This document shows positions 41,141 through 51,929 of a DNA stretch of 64,000 nucleotides, piece after piece. Numbering within the stretch: the stretch's first letter is position 1; each line of letters opens with the position of its first letter. This stretch comes from Nymphaea colorata. Lineage: Eukaryota > Streptophyta > Magnoliopsida > Nymphaeales > Nymphaeaceae. The stretch is taken from the NCBI RefSeq assembly GCF_008831285.2, contig NC_045143.1, positions 3,667,503 to 3,731,502 on the forward strand, given 5' to 3'. The position numbers and the translations under genes were made by a program. The notes under the pieces were generated by a model. The model saw nothing but the letters and a program-made list of their open reading frames with translations. It searched no databases and was not told where the DNA came from.

Positions 41141-41524
41141 GAGTGCTCTGCAGACCACCCGGTGCAGCATCAGGAAGGCTTCGTCTTGTTGCAGAAGAGG
41201 AGGCAGTTTCTTGGAGGTCAGCTTTCCTCCGCACCAAACTCTTGTCCAGATTTCATCTGTTTCTTTTTCTAAGGTTTCGTGCACAAGTACTTGGCTTGCA
41301 TAACTATCTGCGCTTCAAAAGAGCGCTGGCTCTTTCAGTGCAAACGATATACTGGGCATTTCCTTTTTGTGGAATACCAACATGAGAATCCATGTGACTG
41401 ATCCATCTTGGAGGCTAGAAACTTTTTTCTCACTCTTAGTCGTGGGGGTTCACGAATCTGGGGTTCTGATTGTTTTGGCAGTTTAGGTTGTTGGGTAGTC
41501 GAGAATCCTTGACATAATCAAAGT
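41141..41524 (+). promoter_or_regulatory. Likely 5' leader of DUF2921 copy B, conserved in copy C
   Basis: The stretch around CAGGAAGGCTTCGTCTTGTTGC through to the start codon can be followed, with many changes, upstream of the third copy (about 51930-52330, e.g. CTTCATCTTGTTGCCGAAG). Long similarity outside the coding frame suggests transcribed leader sequence or proximal promoter. It contains several upstream ATGs. Confidence 0.5.
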
Positions 41525-44500
41525 ATGAGGATCCTAGCCTGCTTTTCAGTAATGAAGGTTCAAAATCTAGTAGGCCTCGTGTGGATCATTGGGTTGATGA
41601 TCCCTGGTTTAGCAGACGAGATTCGGGCTACTATGCCGATATCTGCAGTCGTCCAGGAAGTTAATCAGAATTATAAATTTGAGCGGCTTGACGAGGTCGA
41701 AAAGGAATGTGGGTTTGTTATAACTCAGTCAATCAAACTGAAAACCGATTCAATCTCGTCGTACACTCTGAAGAATGAATTGCAATTCAGGAATGGCGAC
41801 TGGAAGCAGGATAAGGGTGCAGCGCCGTTGATGCCATTTGATGCCCGAAATATTAGCTCTGTTTCACCTAACAATTCTGATTTTTCCTCTCCTTTGAACT
41901 TAGCATCGTTCGAGATATGGAGCGTGGGTGATCTTGGTCATTCTGGGAAAACTATGAATGTATATGGTCTGCTGGAGTTAGCGGTACTTTCTACCGGGAC
42001 TCTGTCTGACATTCCATTTGGCGGGGCTTCTACTTTCTGGCTTTCTCCTGGTCGATCCCATCTCGTGATTCAGCTTGAAGGAATCTATACTGAAAACGAG
42101 CAAAATGATGGGGAACGTGTACTCTGTATGCTGGGTAATGGTCTTTTACCAACTCGTGCGGCAGGCTCTTCGGTCCCGTGGCCTGGACTGCACACTTCTA
42201 GTTCTAACTACTATGAACCAACTCTTTCACGTGATGATAAAATCATGTTTCTCCTTCGTTACCCTTCAAATTTCACACTTACAACTAGAGAAGTTCGAGG
42301 GGAACTTAAAAGTTTGAATGGAGCAGAAGAACCTTTATATTTTGACAAAGTATCCATCTCTTCACAGCTGGGAGCATATGCGAATTACCAGTTTGGTTCA
42401 GAAAGTTATGTATCAAAAGCATGCAAACCATATCCATGTCAAGATAATTCACATGAGGAACATATAGCCGTCTACAGGGGAGATCATTTTTGTGAATTTA
42501 TCCAACGATTTTCTTGGGGTGACAGCTTCTTTATTGTACCGAATTGGAATTGCAAGGGTAATGTTGAATTCTGCAGTAAATTAGGACCCTTCACTACTGG
42601 AGAGCATATTAGAAAAATGAATGGTAGCTTCAATAGTATCAAATTGATTATGCAAGATGTAAGGTGCGAAACTGGAAGTGAAGGTAACGTGAGTACTGCT
42701 AGGATTTCAGCGGTGCTTCGTACTGTTCTTCCCTTTGAGGACCTGCTCTCGGCAGCCCAAAGATCCGGCCTCAATGGCATGGCTCTCCCTGCAGAAGGAA
42801 TATGGAAATCCTCAGCTGGCCAGCTTTGCATGGTTGGGTGCATTGGAAATTTGAAGACATCTGCAGTTGAATGTAATTCCCGTATATCTATCTATATGCC
42901 TCTTTCATTTTCCATCAACCAGAGACGTATCGTTATCGGGAGTGTGTTCAGTCTTGACAATGCAACGAACCCTTATTACCCTTTGTCATTTGAACGTGTG
43001 GTACATAATTCTGATCTCACCCATGGCATCCGCCTGTTCTACAAATATACAAAAATAAGTCTTGCTGGTGCTTTCCTGGAGAGAAACCAGCCTTTCGGCT
43101 TTGGTAATCTAATTAAGAAATCATTTCTAAAGTACCCAAGAAAAGAACTGGTTGATGAACGGGTCAGTCTTTCCCTTCTCATGGAAGACCTTACCCTGAA
43201 TATCCCTGCACTGCCTGATCCTATTCCTAATGCTCGTTTTAAGAGGACTATGGTTCGATTTCAGATACTATCACTGGACTCCTTCTTGGAAAATTATCGG
43301 GCAATTAATGCATCTGTGGCTGGATTGACAGAACAAAGAAATAAAACGATTCATGCAACAGAGGTAACTGAACAACAGCTCCTAATAAATGTTTCAGCTG
43401 AGTTGACACTTGTTGGAACTCTACATACAAATACTTCCACCTTGTTTCTGGAAGGATTATATGATCCTATTGTAGGAAGGATGTATCTGATAGGCTGCAG
43501 AGATGTAAGGGCATCACACTTTGCCTTCTCTGAAGACCAAGAACTTGAAGATGGGTTTGATTGCCTTATTGAGGTCGAAGTTCAATATCCTCCCACAACC
43601 TCCCGGTGGTTAGCGAATCCATCTGCAAAGATCTCAATTGCCAGTCAAAGGAATGAAGATGACCTACTGTATTTCCAGCCCGTAAAACTCCAAACTTTTC
43701 CAATCCTGTACCAGCGGCAACTTGAAGATATAGTGACTCATAAAGGGATTGAAGGGATTCTTAGTATCTTGGCATTGTCGATAATGATTGCTTGTATTTT
43801 GAGCCAACTATTCTATATCAAAGCCAATCTAGAAACAGTTCCATTCATCTCCATTGTAATGCTTGGGGTTCAGGCAGTTGGATATAGTATTCCTCTCATC
43901 ACTGGTGCTGAAGCACTTTTTGCGAGGGTATCTTCTGATTCTTATGAATCATATAATCTGAAAAGATACCAGATACTTGATTACCTCATCAAGGTTCTTG
44001 TGCTGGCTGCATTTTTCCTCACTTTAAGGCTATGCCAAAAGGTATTGAAATCACGTATTCGCCTTCTCATGCGTGCACCGCTTGAACCAAGACGTGTTCC
44101 AAATGATAAGCGGGTACTACAGATATGCTTGTGTGTACATACAGTTGGGTTTCTGGTTATTCTGATTGTTCACAGTGCAAGTGCCAGTAAGAGGCCATTC
44201 CAGTCAGACTCATATCTTGATTCAACAGGAAAGTTCCGTAGGAAACATGAATGGGAAACAGAGTTAAAGGAGTATGTAGGTCTTATACAGGACTTTTTTC
44301 TTCTTCCTCAGATTGTTGGCAACATCCTTTGGCAGATCAATGGCAAGCCACTAAGGAAATTTTACTACATTGGGGTTACAATTGTGAGACTTTTTCCACA
44401 TATATATGACTACATAACTGCTCCTATAGCCAACCCTTACTTCTCTGAACAATATGAATTTGTAAACCCAACTATGGACTTTTATTCTAAGTTTAGTGAT

Positions 44501-44722
44501 GTTTCAATACCAGTAGTTGCTGCCATTCTTGCAGTTGTTATTTTTATACAACAAAGATGGAGTTATGTGGAAATCCAGGAGGCATTTAAGTTAGGGAAGA
44601 AGTCACTTCTGCCTCTAGGCTCACGTGTATATGAAAGGCTCCCATCTAGATCATTTGAAGCAGAGCTTGTTTCTGGTGTTAATGAAGCTGTTGCAGAAGG
44701 AGCCCAACAAAAAAGAAGGTAA
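41525..44722 (+). CDS. DUF2921 multi-pass membrane protein, intact copy B (1065 aa, intronless)
   Basis: A single open exon. The N-terminus MRILACFSVMKVQNLVGLVW and on to GLADE is a hydrophobic signal sequence; a second Met at residue 10 could be the true start. Residues of about 35-735 are a Cys-containing, N-glycosylation-rich region (many NxS/T), expected to be lumenal or extracellular. From about 740 there is a bundle of hydrophobic segments: GILSILALSIMIACILSQLF (about 743-762), ETVPFISIVMLGVQAVGYSI, YLIKVLVLAAFFLTLRL, ICLCVHTVGFLVILIV, DFFLLPQIVGNILW, and VSIPVVAAILAVVIFI near the end. This is the plant DUF2921 family; some members, such as FLYING SAUCER, add a RING finger, which is absent here. 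Biochemical role unknown. Length matches RING-less relatives (about 950-1060 aa). This is the only intact one of three copies in the window. Confidence 0.9.
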   Translation: MRILACFSVMKVQNLVGLVWIIGLMIPGLADEIRATMPISAVVQEVNQNYKFERLDEVEKECGFVITQSIKLKTDSISSYTLKNELQFRNGDWKQDKGAAPLMPFDARNISSVSPNNSDFSSPLNLASFEIWSVGDLGHSGKTMNVYGLLELAVLSTGTLSDIPFGGASTFWLSPGRSHLVIQLEGIYTENEQNDGERVLCMLGNGLLPTRAAGSSVPWPGLHTSSSNYYEPTLSRDDKIMFLLRYPSNFTLTTREVRGELKSLNGAEEPLYFDKVSISSQLGAYANYQFGSESYVSKACKPYPCQDNSHEEHIAVYRGDHFCEFIQRFSWGDSFFIVPNWNCKGNVEFCSKLGPFTTGEHIRKMNGSFNSIKLIMQDVRCETGSEGNVSTARISAVLRTVLPFEDLLSAAQRSGLNGMALPAEGIWKSSAGQLCMVGCIGNLKTSAVECNSRISIYMPLSFSINQRRIVIGSVFSLDNATNPYYPLSFERVVHNSDLTHGIRLFYKYTKISLAGAFLERNQPFGFGNLIKKSFLKYPRKELVDERVSLSLLMEDLTLNIPALPDPIPNARFKRTMVRFQILSLDSFLENYRAINASVAGLTEQRNKTIHATEVTEQQLLINVSAELTLVGTLHTNTSTLFLEGLYDPIVGRMYLIGCRDVRASHFAFSEDQELEDGFDCLIEVEVQYPPTTSRWLANPSAKISIASQRNEDDLLYFQPVKLQTFPILYQRQLEDIVTHKGIEGILSILALSIMIACILSQLFYIKANLETVPFISIVMLGVQAVGYSIPLITGAEALFARVSSDSYESYNLKRYQILDYLIKVLVLAAFFLTLRLCQKVLKSRIRLLMRAPLEPRRVPNDKRVLQICLCVHTVGFLVILIVHSASASKRPFQSDSYLDSTGKFRRKHEWETELKEYVGLIQDFFLLPQIVGNILWQINGKPLRKFYYIGVTIVRLFPHIYDYITAPIANPYFSEQYEFVNPTMDFYSKFSDVSIPVVAAILAVVIFIQQRWSYVEIQEAFKLGKKSLLPLGSRVYERLPSRSFEAELVSGVNEAVAEGAQQKRR

Positions 44723-45457
44723 TTGAAAAGCATTTGATTTCGAGAATAATTCAGTTTTATGCATGAATTTTGTAAGGGCTGCAAATCTTTTTGCTTTTGT
44801 CACTCGCAGACAGACAAATGGATACATCTGACTACACTTTTCAGTTGTTGATGACAAATGTTTCAAGTAATTCCATTATTCTGTGATGAATTTGTGATGT
44901 CTCATCCTGGATATTTTAACTGACTAAGTTTTGAAGAAAACATTTTCTCCTCTGTATTCCCAAGGATTTCACTGTTCTGAAATGGAAAAAATTGCTATAT
45001 TGTAAGTCCTTGCTGCTGCATTACGTAGATACTCCATCTTAACCTTCACACGGTATGAAACGATATTAGGAACTGCATAAGAATGGTTGTATCCCTGTAT
45101 CAGTAGCTATATGAAGTAACAACACGTACTTGCTTGAGGCTTAATGATGGTTTCCAACTTCTTGTCATGCAGCAATATATAATGTCTGCAGAGCACCTAT
45201 CCAATGCTGAGCTTCCACTGCCACTAGTAGCATGACTGGTCAAGCCACTTGATCATGACTCCTGTCCTTGTTCATTTAGTATTCATCTCTCAGATGGAAG
45301 TTTGTTTCTAAGTTATGGTCTGCAACTACCACTTTCTCTTTTAATTTATTGTAGCAGTCAGATATAAATGTGTAGAGTCAACCTGTAATGCTGGAACTTT
45401 ATCATTGGAGAAGAATATTAGTAGTTGTATATCTGTCTCTAGTACCAACAGAATGAT

Positions 45458-46143
45458 CGAGAATCCAGCAGAACACAAGTATTGTTATGTGAAGTGAAGA
45501 ATGATTCCACGAGGTGCATTGTGTTATAAAATGTATTTGTTAACCTACTGAGTTTTGATGTATATAACTATAAATTCCGTGATGCAACTTCTACCCTTAA
45601 CTCATATGGGCACTTGGCATGGGTATTCTGTGGTGGCATGTACGGAGACGTGTCATTGCATGAGGACTTGCTATCCAACACAGTAAATCAGTTTTGACAT
45701 AAGCACAACCTAAAACCTGTCTAATTTTATATAGTTCTTTTGTGATCTGGATCTTTTTTTTGTGCCTTTTTTTTCTGTATTTTTTCAACAATCACATTAG
45801 ATTTAATTTCAAGCTAGTCTTTTAGTGTTTTTCAACGAAAACGATCTGTTAATGCCATTCATTTTTTTCGTAACCCAACTCTGTAAAGGGTTTACAAGGT
45901 TTGCTTAGTAAAGTTCAGCTTTGAAATTGTTTAGATCCAATGTGTGTCAACATTCTTTGAGTGACCTAAATGTCAAAGGCAGGTAATGCATCAAATTATA
46001 TAAGCTCCAAAAAGAAAGCGTTTTTTGGTAAAAAAAAAAAAAGTACAAATAAATACTTGACTAGTAGTCTTTTGATAATATCTAGTTCATCTTTCTGACA
46101 AATTGAATCAAACCAGCTGAGATCATCTGATCTACATAGTTAA

Positions 46144-46191
<48 letters not shown>

Positions 46192-49100
46192 AAATATGGG
46201 GACTACGAGATCTTGCCGGATAGCTAAATATTTAAAATTCATGGCTAAATGCACCATAAACAGTTGCTAGAAACACCATAAACCATTGTCAGTGCTTCCA
46301 TTGCATGGTGTTTTTATCAATGATTTTTAAATATTTTTGTCAACTGGCAACATCCAGCAGCCAATTGATTTCAAATCCTACATGTGTAATTGTATGTATA
46401 TATATATATATATAAGAGAGAGAGAGTACAACAAAATGGGTTACCTTTGATGCTCATTATCCAGCAATCTTCAGTGATATTTTGAGCCTTGATGGTGTTT
46501 CAAGCTGTGCCAGAGATCAACTATCTATAAGCATTTAACACCACTGGCGTTTCAGATTCAGATTCCCTGACGAGCAAAAAAAGTGGAGCTCATCATATAT
46601 TGAATCCTTGACAACCGCTACATTAGTTGTGCATATACCGTGTTCATTAACTGAGTTTTCTTAGTCATTGTAATGTAATTGGCTTTTTTGGAAAAACCTT
46701 GTTGTTTTAGTTTACCACACTTGACGTCCCGGGCTAACAAGAATTAGGTGACGTATTGTGTTTGTTCCATCACGAAGGAAGTGAAAGGACACTAAGGGAG
46801 AGGGATATGCTCCTTTGAATTGCCGAAATTGTACAACAAACAGGCCTTCTTGTTCCAGGCATTTGACCTGGAGAGGGTTTTGGCATCTATCTGCACTGGT
46901 GGAGCTACATAGCAGCATAAGAGACGGCCTGGACGTTAGAGGGATCCTCAAATCAAAATGTAATTATGCATGGAATGCTATGTCACACGGACTGTTCAAA
47001 AAAGGAGCAGCACCCGCATCGACACGAACCAAATGCAGCTCCAACACGTTCCCTAATAGCATCCTCTCTTATTAATGTTCAAAATTTGAACATTTTCTCT
47101 CTCTCTCTCTCTGTCTCTCTTTACTTACAGTAATACAAGAAAAAAAAATAAAGTTAACCTAATAAACAACTATATATATATATATATATATATAGCGTGT
47201 AGTTATTTTCAACTACTTGCTTGCGTGATATCCAGCTGCATCAGGTGTTTCCTGCAGAACCTTTAGGTCGATTCTAGATCATTCTCAAGTTGTTATTTTA
47301 GACAGTGTTTATTTCTTTTTGGGCATGATGTCTAGGACATATGGTCTAGAACAGGTAGTCAATCGTCATACATCATTTTTCCATAATCATTATGCAAGCA
47401 ATCTTCTTAAGTAGCGCTGCGACTGATTGTTGTCATTGTAATTTTTCTAAAAATAGGGACGAGAGGCTGATCCAAGGATAGAAGAAATAGCCTCCTCAAA
47501 TTTCCTTGGTATTCCTTGGAAGTTGGAAAAGTACGCCATCTCTGATCACACCTAAAACGACTGTAGCAAGCAGACGGATAGCCATACTAAGAACTCATCA
47601 AGGCCTTCCTTTTGACGATTCACTGAAGCAAACACAGAGATGGCCGTACTTCATGTGAACATGAAGGTCCTTTCCGAATCACACAGGTGAGGTCCGTTAT
47701 ATGAACAAAATTGATAATGGATGAACTGTTTGCAGCAGCGTGGAACTCATCTCTGCTATAATCTCGTTGCTCTAATTTCTTTTTCTTTATTATCCTATAC
47801 TTTGATACCAACCATCTTGGTTTTTTATTCTTGCAATAGGTAACATGAAGCATGAGGCACGAAACCATGAGAGTATACAGAACCATGTCTTTTTAGCACC
47901 CCCTTTCAGATCGGACTGTGCATCCAGTTTCATCATAAAGCTCCTCCCTTTTTTGTATTCTCTGCTTTGGCAGTTTAGGCGCCTCTCTCCAATCTCATGT
48001 ACTCTTGGCAAAAGCTCTTTATGCTAATATTGAGCATATCCTCTGCATTTGATTTCATTTCATTTAGGTACGTCATTAGTTCCTATGAAGGCATTCTACT
48101 TGAAGTCCCACCTATGTCGCTAATTGGCTGTTTGCCACAATTCTGTAAGGCAAGTAGACATTTTTAGTTCCTGCAATTTTCTCTCTAATTGATTCATGTA
48201 ATTATCATGCCCAGAGTGTATATTCATGTCATGAAATTCTGCAGAGGGGCATTGGGATCGGCTGCATGTATAAGCAGTTCATACAGTGCCTACTAATGGA
48301 GATGATGATGAAGGTATGAAGCTACTGTGCACCGTTAAGATGTCTACAACAGGGTTGATCTAGTTGTCTTGGAATATGAGTTGTAATATGTAACAACGAA
48401 AAGTTGGCGAATTTTTAATAAAGGGAAGTGGTTATGGTATATTTTTGGTGTAAACCAATATCTATTTCGAAAGTAATACTTACTTGTAACTTATATTGGC
48501 AATAGGCTATATGTATTTATATTGTAACTAATAGGTTAAAGTACTACAGTGATGGTAAAATGGTGTCGACATATGTTGAGAAGTTTTCTTTACTGACGAA
48601 ATTATAGTGTGAAACAGAAATGGTGAAGCTTTTCATTGACATTGGCTTTTCCTCAGTGATCCATTCATTGTCACCTACTAGTGGTGGATTGTCTTCGTCA
48701 AGGTTAGAGGTTCTCTCTGATGTTGGTGATCTCCATCACTGAATGTATCTATAGCTGCTCTAACACTCATGGTGTCGCATTTTTAGAATAAATAGGTTTG
48801 TGGAGCATCTTGAAAAATGTTTTATAAATCTGCTTAATTTTTAGAGCGAATTACAAACTGTTACATTTGACAAACGGGCCTAAATGGAACACCTGATGGA
48901 TCTGAATGAACCTGAACATCAAGCCATGACAGTGGTTTGGCCGACGCTAATGACACTTGCTTGTCCAGTGTTTGGGTTGGAATGCACGTTCTTGTCCGGC
49001 TTATCCAGTGTTTGGGTGGGGCCGACCGCGGTAACGAAGAACACAAATATCACGTGTATTTGTGGCTTAAAGCCTTAACCCTAACGAGGAAACAAACCTC

Positions 49101-50032
49101 TGTTCTCCCGTCTCTGGACGTTTACGTGCGTAACGTAATCTGCCGCCATCTCTCTCCGCCCTTAACAGAGTCAGTCCTCCGACGCCCTACTGTGCCACGT
49201 TTCTCATTTGAAGTTCTTCGATCGGAGGCAGAATCCGAGCTCTCTCCCTCCTGCGCCTGTAACTCTCTCCCTCTACCTGGGTTTTACTTTTCTCGTTTTT
49301 GTTTATTGCTGGGTGTTCCGAGTTGTTTTGCGAACCTCTTGATGGATTCCGTATGTTTTCGTTGACACCCTTTTCTAGGGCGTGAATGTTTTGAATATAT
49401 CTTCGTTCCAATGAAGACGGTTTTGGTTTGTCCCAGTCTCTTTCGTCTCAAAAATTGCAAACTCCATTGAAGTGTTCGTTTTGTGTTAAGTGGTTTTGAT
49501 TGTGTTTCATCAGGACAACTGCATCTGTTCTGTTTTGAGAATCGATTTCGTAACTGATATCATATATGTTAAAATGTTGAGCTCATTAAGGTTCAGTTCG
49601 ACAAATGGTAGTTGGGAGGAGAATTTATGAAATTGGTGGAATCACGGCCGGATTACCTTAATGGTGTCTGTTCGTGGGGAACGGTTGCTAGCTTTATAGT
49701 TTACGCATTTGATTTAGGGGTGAATTTCACCTCTCCGGATTTGCTCATAGACGTGGTTTGATAATTACCACCTCTCAGACCAAATCCAGTGTTTGGCAAC
49801 TTCCTTTCTTTCAAATGTTTGATTCACTCCTTGACAACTTTCGTTTCGACATGCATATTGATTGCTTCTTGATCCCAAATCCCTCTGAAAAACCTAGCGT
49901 TACATGTTCCTCTCTTTCCCCTCCCTCTCTCCTCTTTCTGCTTCTGCCTCTGCCATTGCTTCTGAACCTTCCTCTTCTGGGACGTCTAAGGTGCAAGCAG
50001 AACTGCTGGAGGAGAGAGAAGAAAATAAACCA
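45458..50032. other. Intergenic region between block B and C1D
   Basis: Contains DNA at 45597-45790 that is similar to the 3' flank of the third DUF2921 copy (about 54760-54990), (TA)n runs at about 46148-46190 and 47172-47193, and a CT run near 47095. About 49080-49360 is GC-richer and C/T-rich and could be promoter or leader DNA of the C1D gene. The motif TCCAGTGTTTGGGT occurs twice, 40 bases apart, at about 48964 and 49004. No protein-coding gene is recognised. Confidence 0.5.
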
Positions 50033-51268
50033 ATGGCGGACGTACCCATCCCGGAGTCGGTTATGGAATCAGTTTACAGGACGCAGACCAATCTGGAGGA
50101 GCTCAGAACGAACATGACCCAGTTCTTGGCCACCTGTGACGTCGATGTTCTCGCGGAGCTAACCCCTCTCCAACGCGCCAATGCGTTTCTCACCCTCGCC
50201 AAAGCCATCAGCACCCTTGTTTCCTGTAATGATTTTTACCTCGTCTAGATTTTACGTTTTTTCCTGCTTTCCTTACGAGTCGTTTCCCCTTTCTTTCCTG
50301 AGTTTTCAGTGAATTTGAGGTGTAATGGCGTGAATCCGGAAGACCACCCTGTAAAATCAGAGCTCGTAAGTTTTTTCTCAGGTTCTTCTACGTGTTTTGG
50401 CGGGCGCCTTCTCTTGTTTTCGGGGATTGTACTCTACAATGCCATGCCTAAACTTATCCTGATTTTCTGGTTTTTCACAGTGAACAGATACTGGTTCTCA
50501 TTCCTAATGTCAGAATTCATGGTTTATAAGCTCTTAGGTTCTTTTGTTGATGGCCTTAATTAGTTTATTTTCTTCTTTGGATGAGTCCAGGAAAGAGTGA
50601 GCCTCTACGAGGATAAACTGGAAAGACTTGTGGAATATAATAAAGGTAATTAGATCGCCTCTTGCTTGAATTACGGGTTGAATTTTGTATATAATAGTTG
50701 AATATAAAAAATTCTTATGATAAATTTGAAATTTCCATGAACTTATTGATCCTTTTGTCTAACATTGCTCCAAGGAATGCGGTATAAGGTTTTCATGGTA
50801 CTTTTTTTTCGTAGTTTGACTTGTTTATATAGACTTCTTTACTTGGTTATATTAATCTTTTAGGACCATCACGCCCATCAACAACCATTAATCACCAAGC
50901 TGCAACTCGGGTTATTGGACACTCTTTACCTGATCTTACGCCAGGTAGCTTTCTGATATTCCTTGAACTTTATAAATTTTCTCATGCTCATGCTTTTTTG
51001 CAAGCGTGATAAATATATAATTCTTTAAACAGACCAAAAGCAGAGCTTACTCCAAATCAGTAGAGCCGATGGACATAAAAGTAGAACAGATGAAAACAGG
51101 AGGGCTCGTAAGAAGAGGAAGCATCATTCAACTGAAAAGCAGTCAATAAGAGCTGCCGCTCAAGAGTTTCTTGAGAAGGCGAAGAGAGAACTTCTTGGAG
51201 AGGAGCGTAGCTTTCAGGGACCTTTGCATGGTATAAGTTCCGATGATGAGGAGGGGAAAGAGAACTGA
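50033..51268 (+). CDS. C1D: C1D/Lrp1/Rrp47-family nuclear exosome cofactor (5 exons, 206 aa)
   Basis: Exons 50033-50225, 50310-50365, 50591-50645, 50864-50944 and 51033-51268; phases agree and the joined length is 621 nt. The N-terminal half is the Sas10/C1D domain: VYRTQTNLEELRTNMTQFLA, LTPLQRANAFLTLAKAIS, then LNLRCNGVNPEDHPVKSELE across the exon 1-2-3 junctions, the signature of C1D. The C-terminus is basic (RRARKKRKHH, a likely nuclear signal) and ends acidic (SSDDEEGKEN). In yeast and animals this family binds RNA and links Rrp6 and Mtr4 to the exosome for rRNA and snoRNA processing; the same role is inferred here. Start: AACCAATGGCGG is a strong plant context. An in-frame upstream ATG at 49904 would add 43 Ser-rich residues. 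Confidence 0.92.
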
Positions 51269-51929
51269 TGATATTATGTAAGATGTTAATTTAAGGCTGG
51301 CGTCTCATCAAGGAAAGATACAGTCATTCCTTTGCTTGCAATCATCAAATTTTTTACAGCTTTGCCATTCAGTTATTCTTGCAAATTGATCATTTTTTGT
51401 TCTGTGCAAGTAGCAAATTTGACAGTACATATTGAAGAAAAATGCATTGTAATTGATATATGTTCTTATTATAGAAGTCACTGTCACCAGTAGTTTTAAG
51501 ACCTATACCATGCCTTGAGCATTAACCTTAAATGTCAACTCAAACTGTGTACTTGTGGTTGGCATAGGGCATGAGCCATTTATCTTGTTCCTCAAAAAAC
51601 TAGTAAATTACTTCTTGTGCTTGTATTTAGCCATAGTTCATTTCCTGCCCCCAGTTCAAAATTTATTTGGAAAATAGAAAATTCTCACTAGCAATATTCT
51701 AGTGAGACACCTTAAATATGGCACAAGCAAGACGGAGATGAATGGGATTTACGAGTTCACAGTGATCATTTTAAAAGCTTAAAATTAAATTACAATGACA
51801 ATGCATTTCCTTTGTGGAACCATGTAGGCACTTGAATAAACCAAGAGTCATCTCCATAAAAGCATGATCACTCTCCCCCATGCCCTCAGTTACTGTATTC
51901 CATTCATACTTGCCCTCTCTCCCTTCAGA

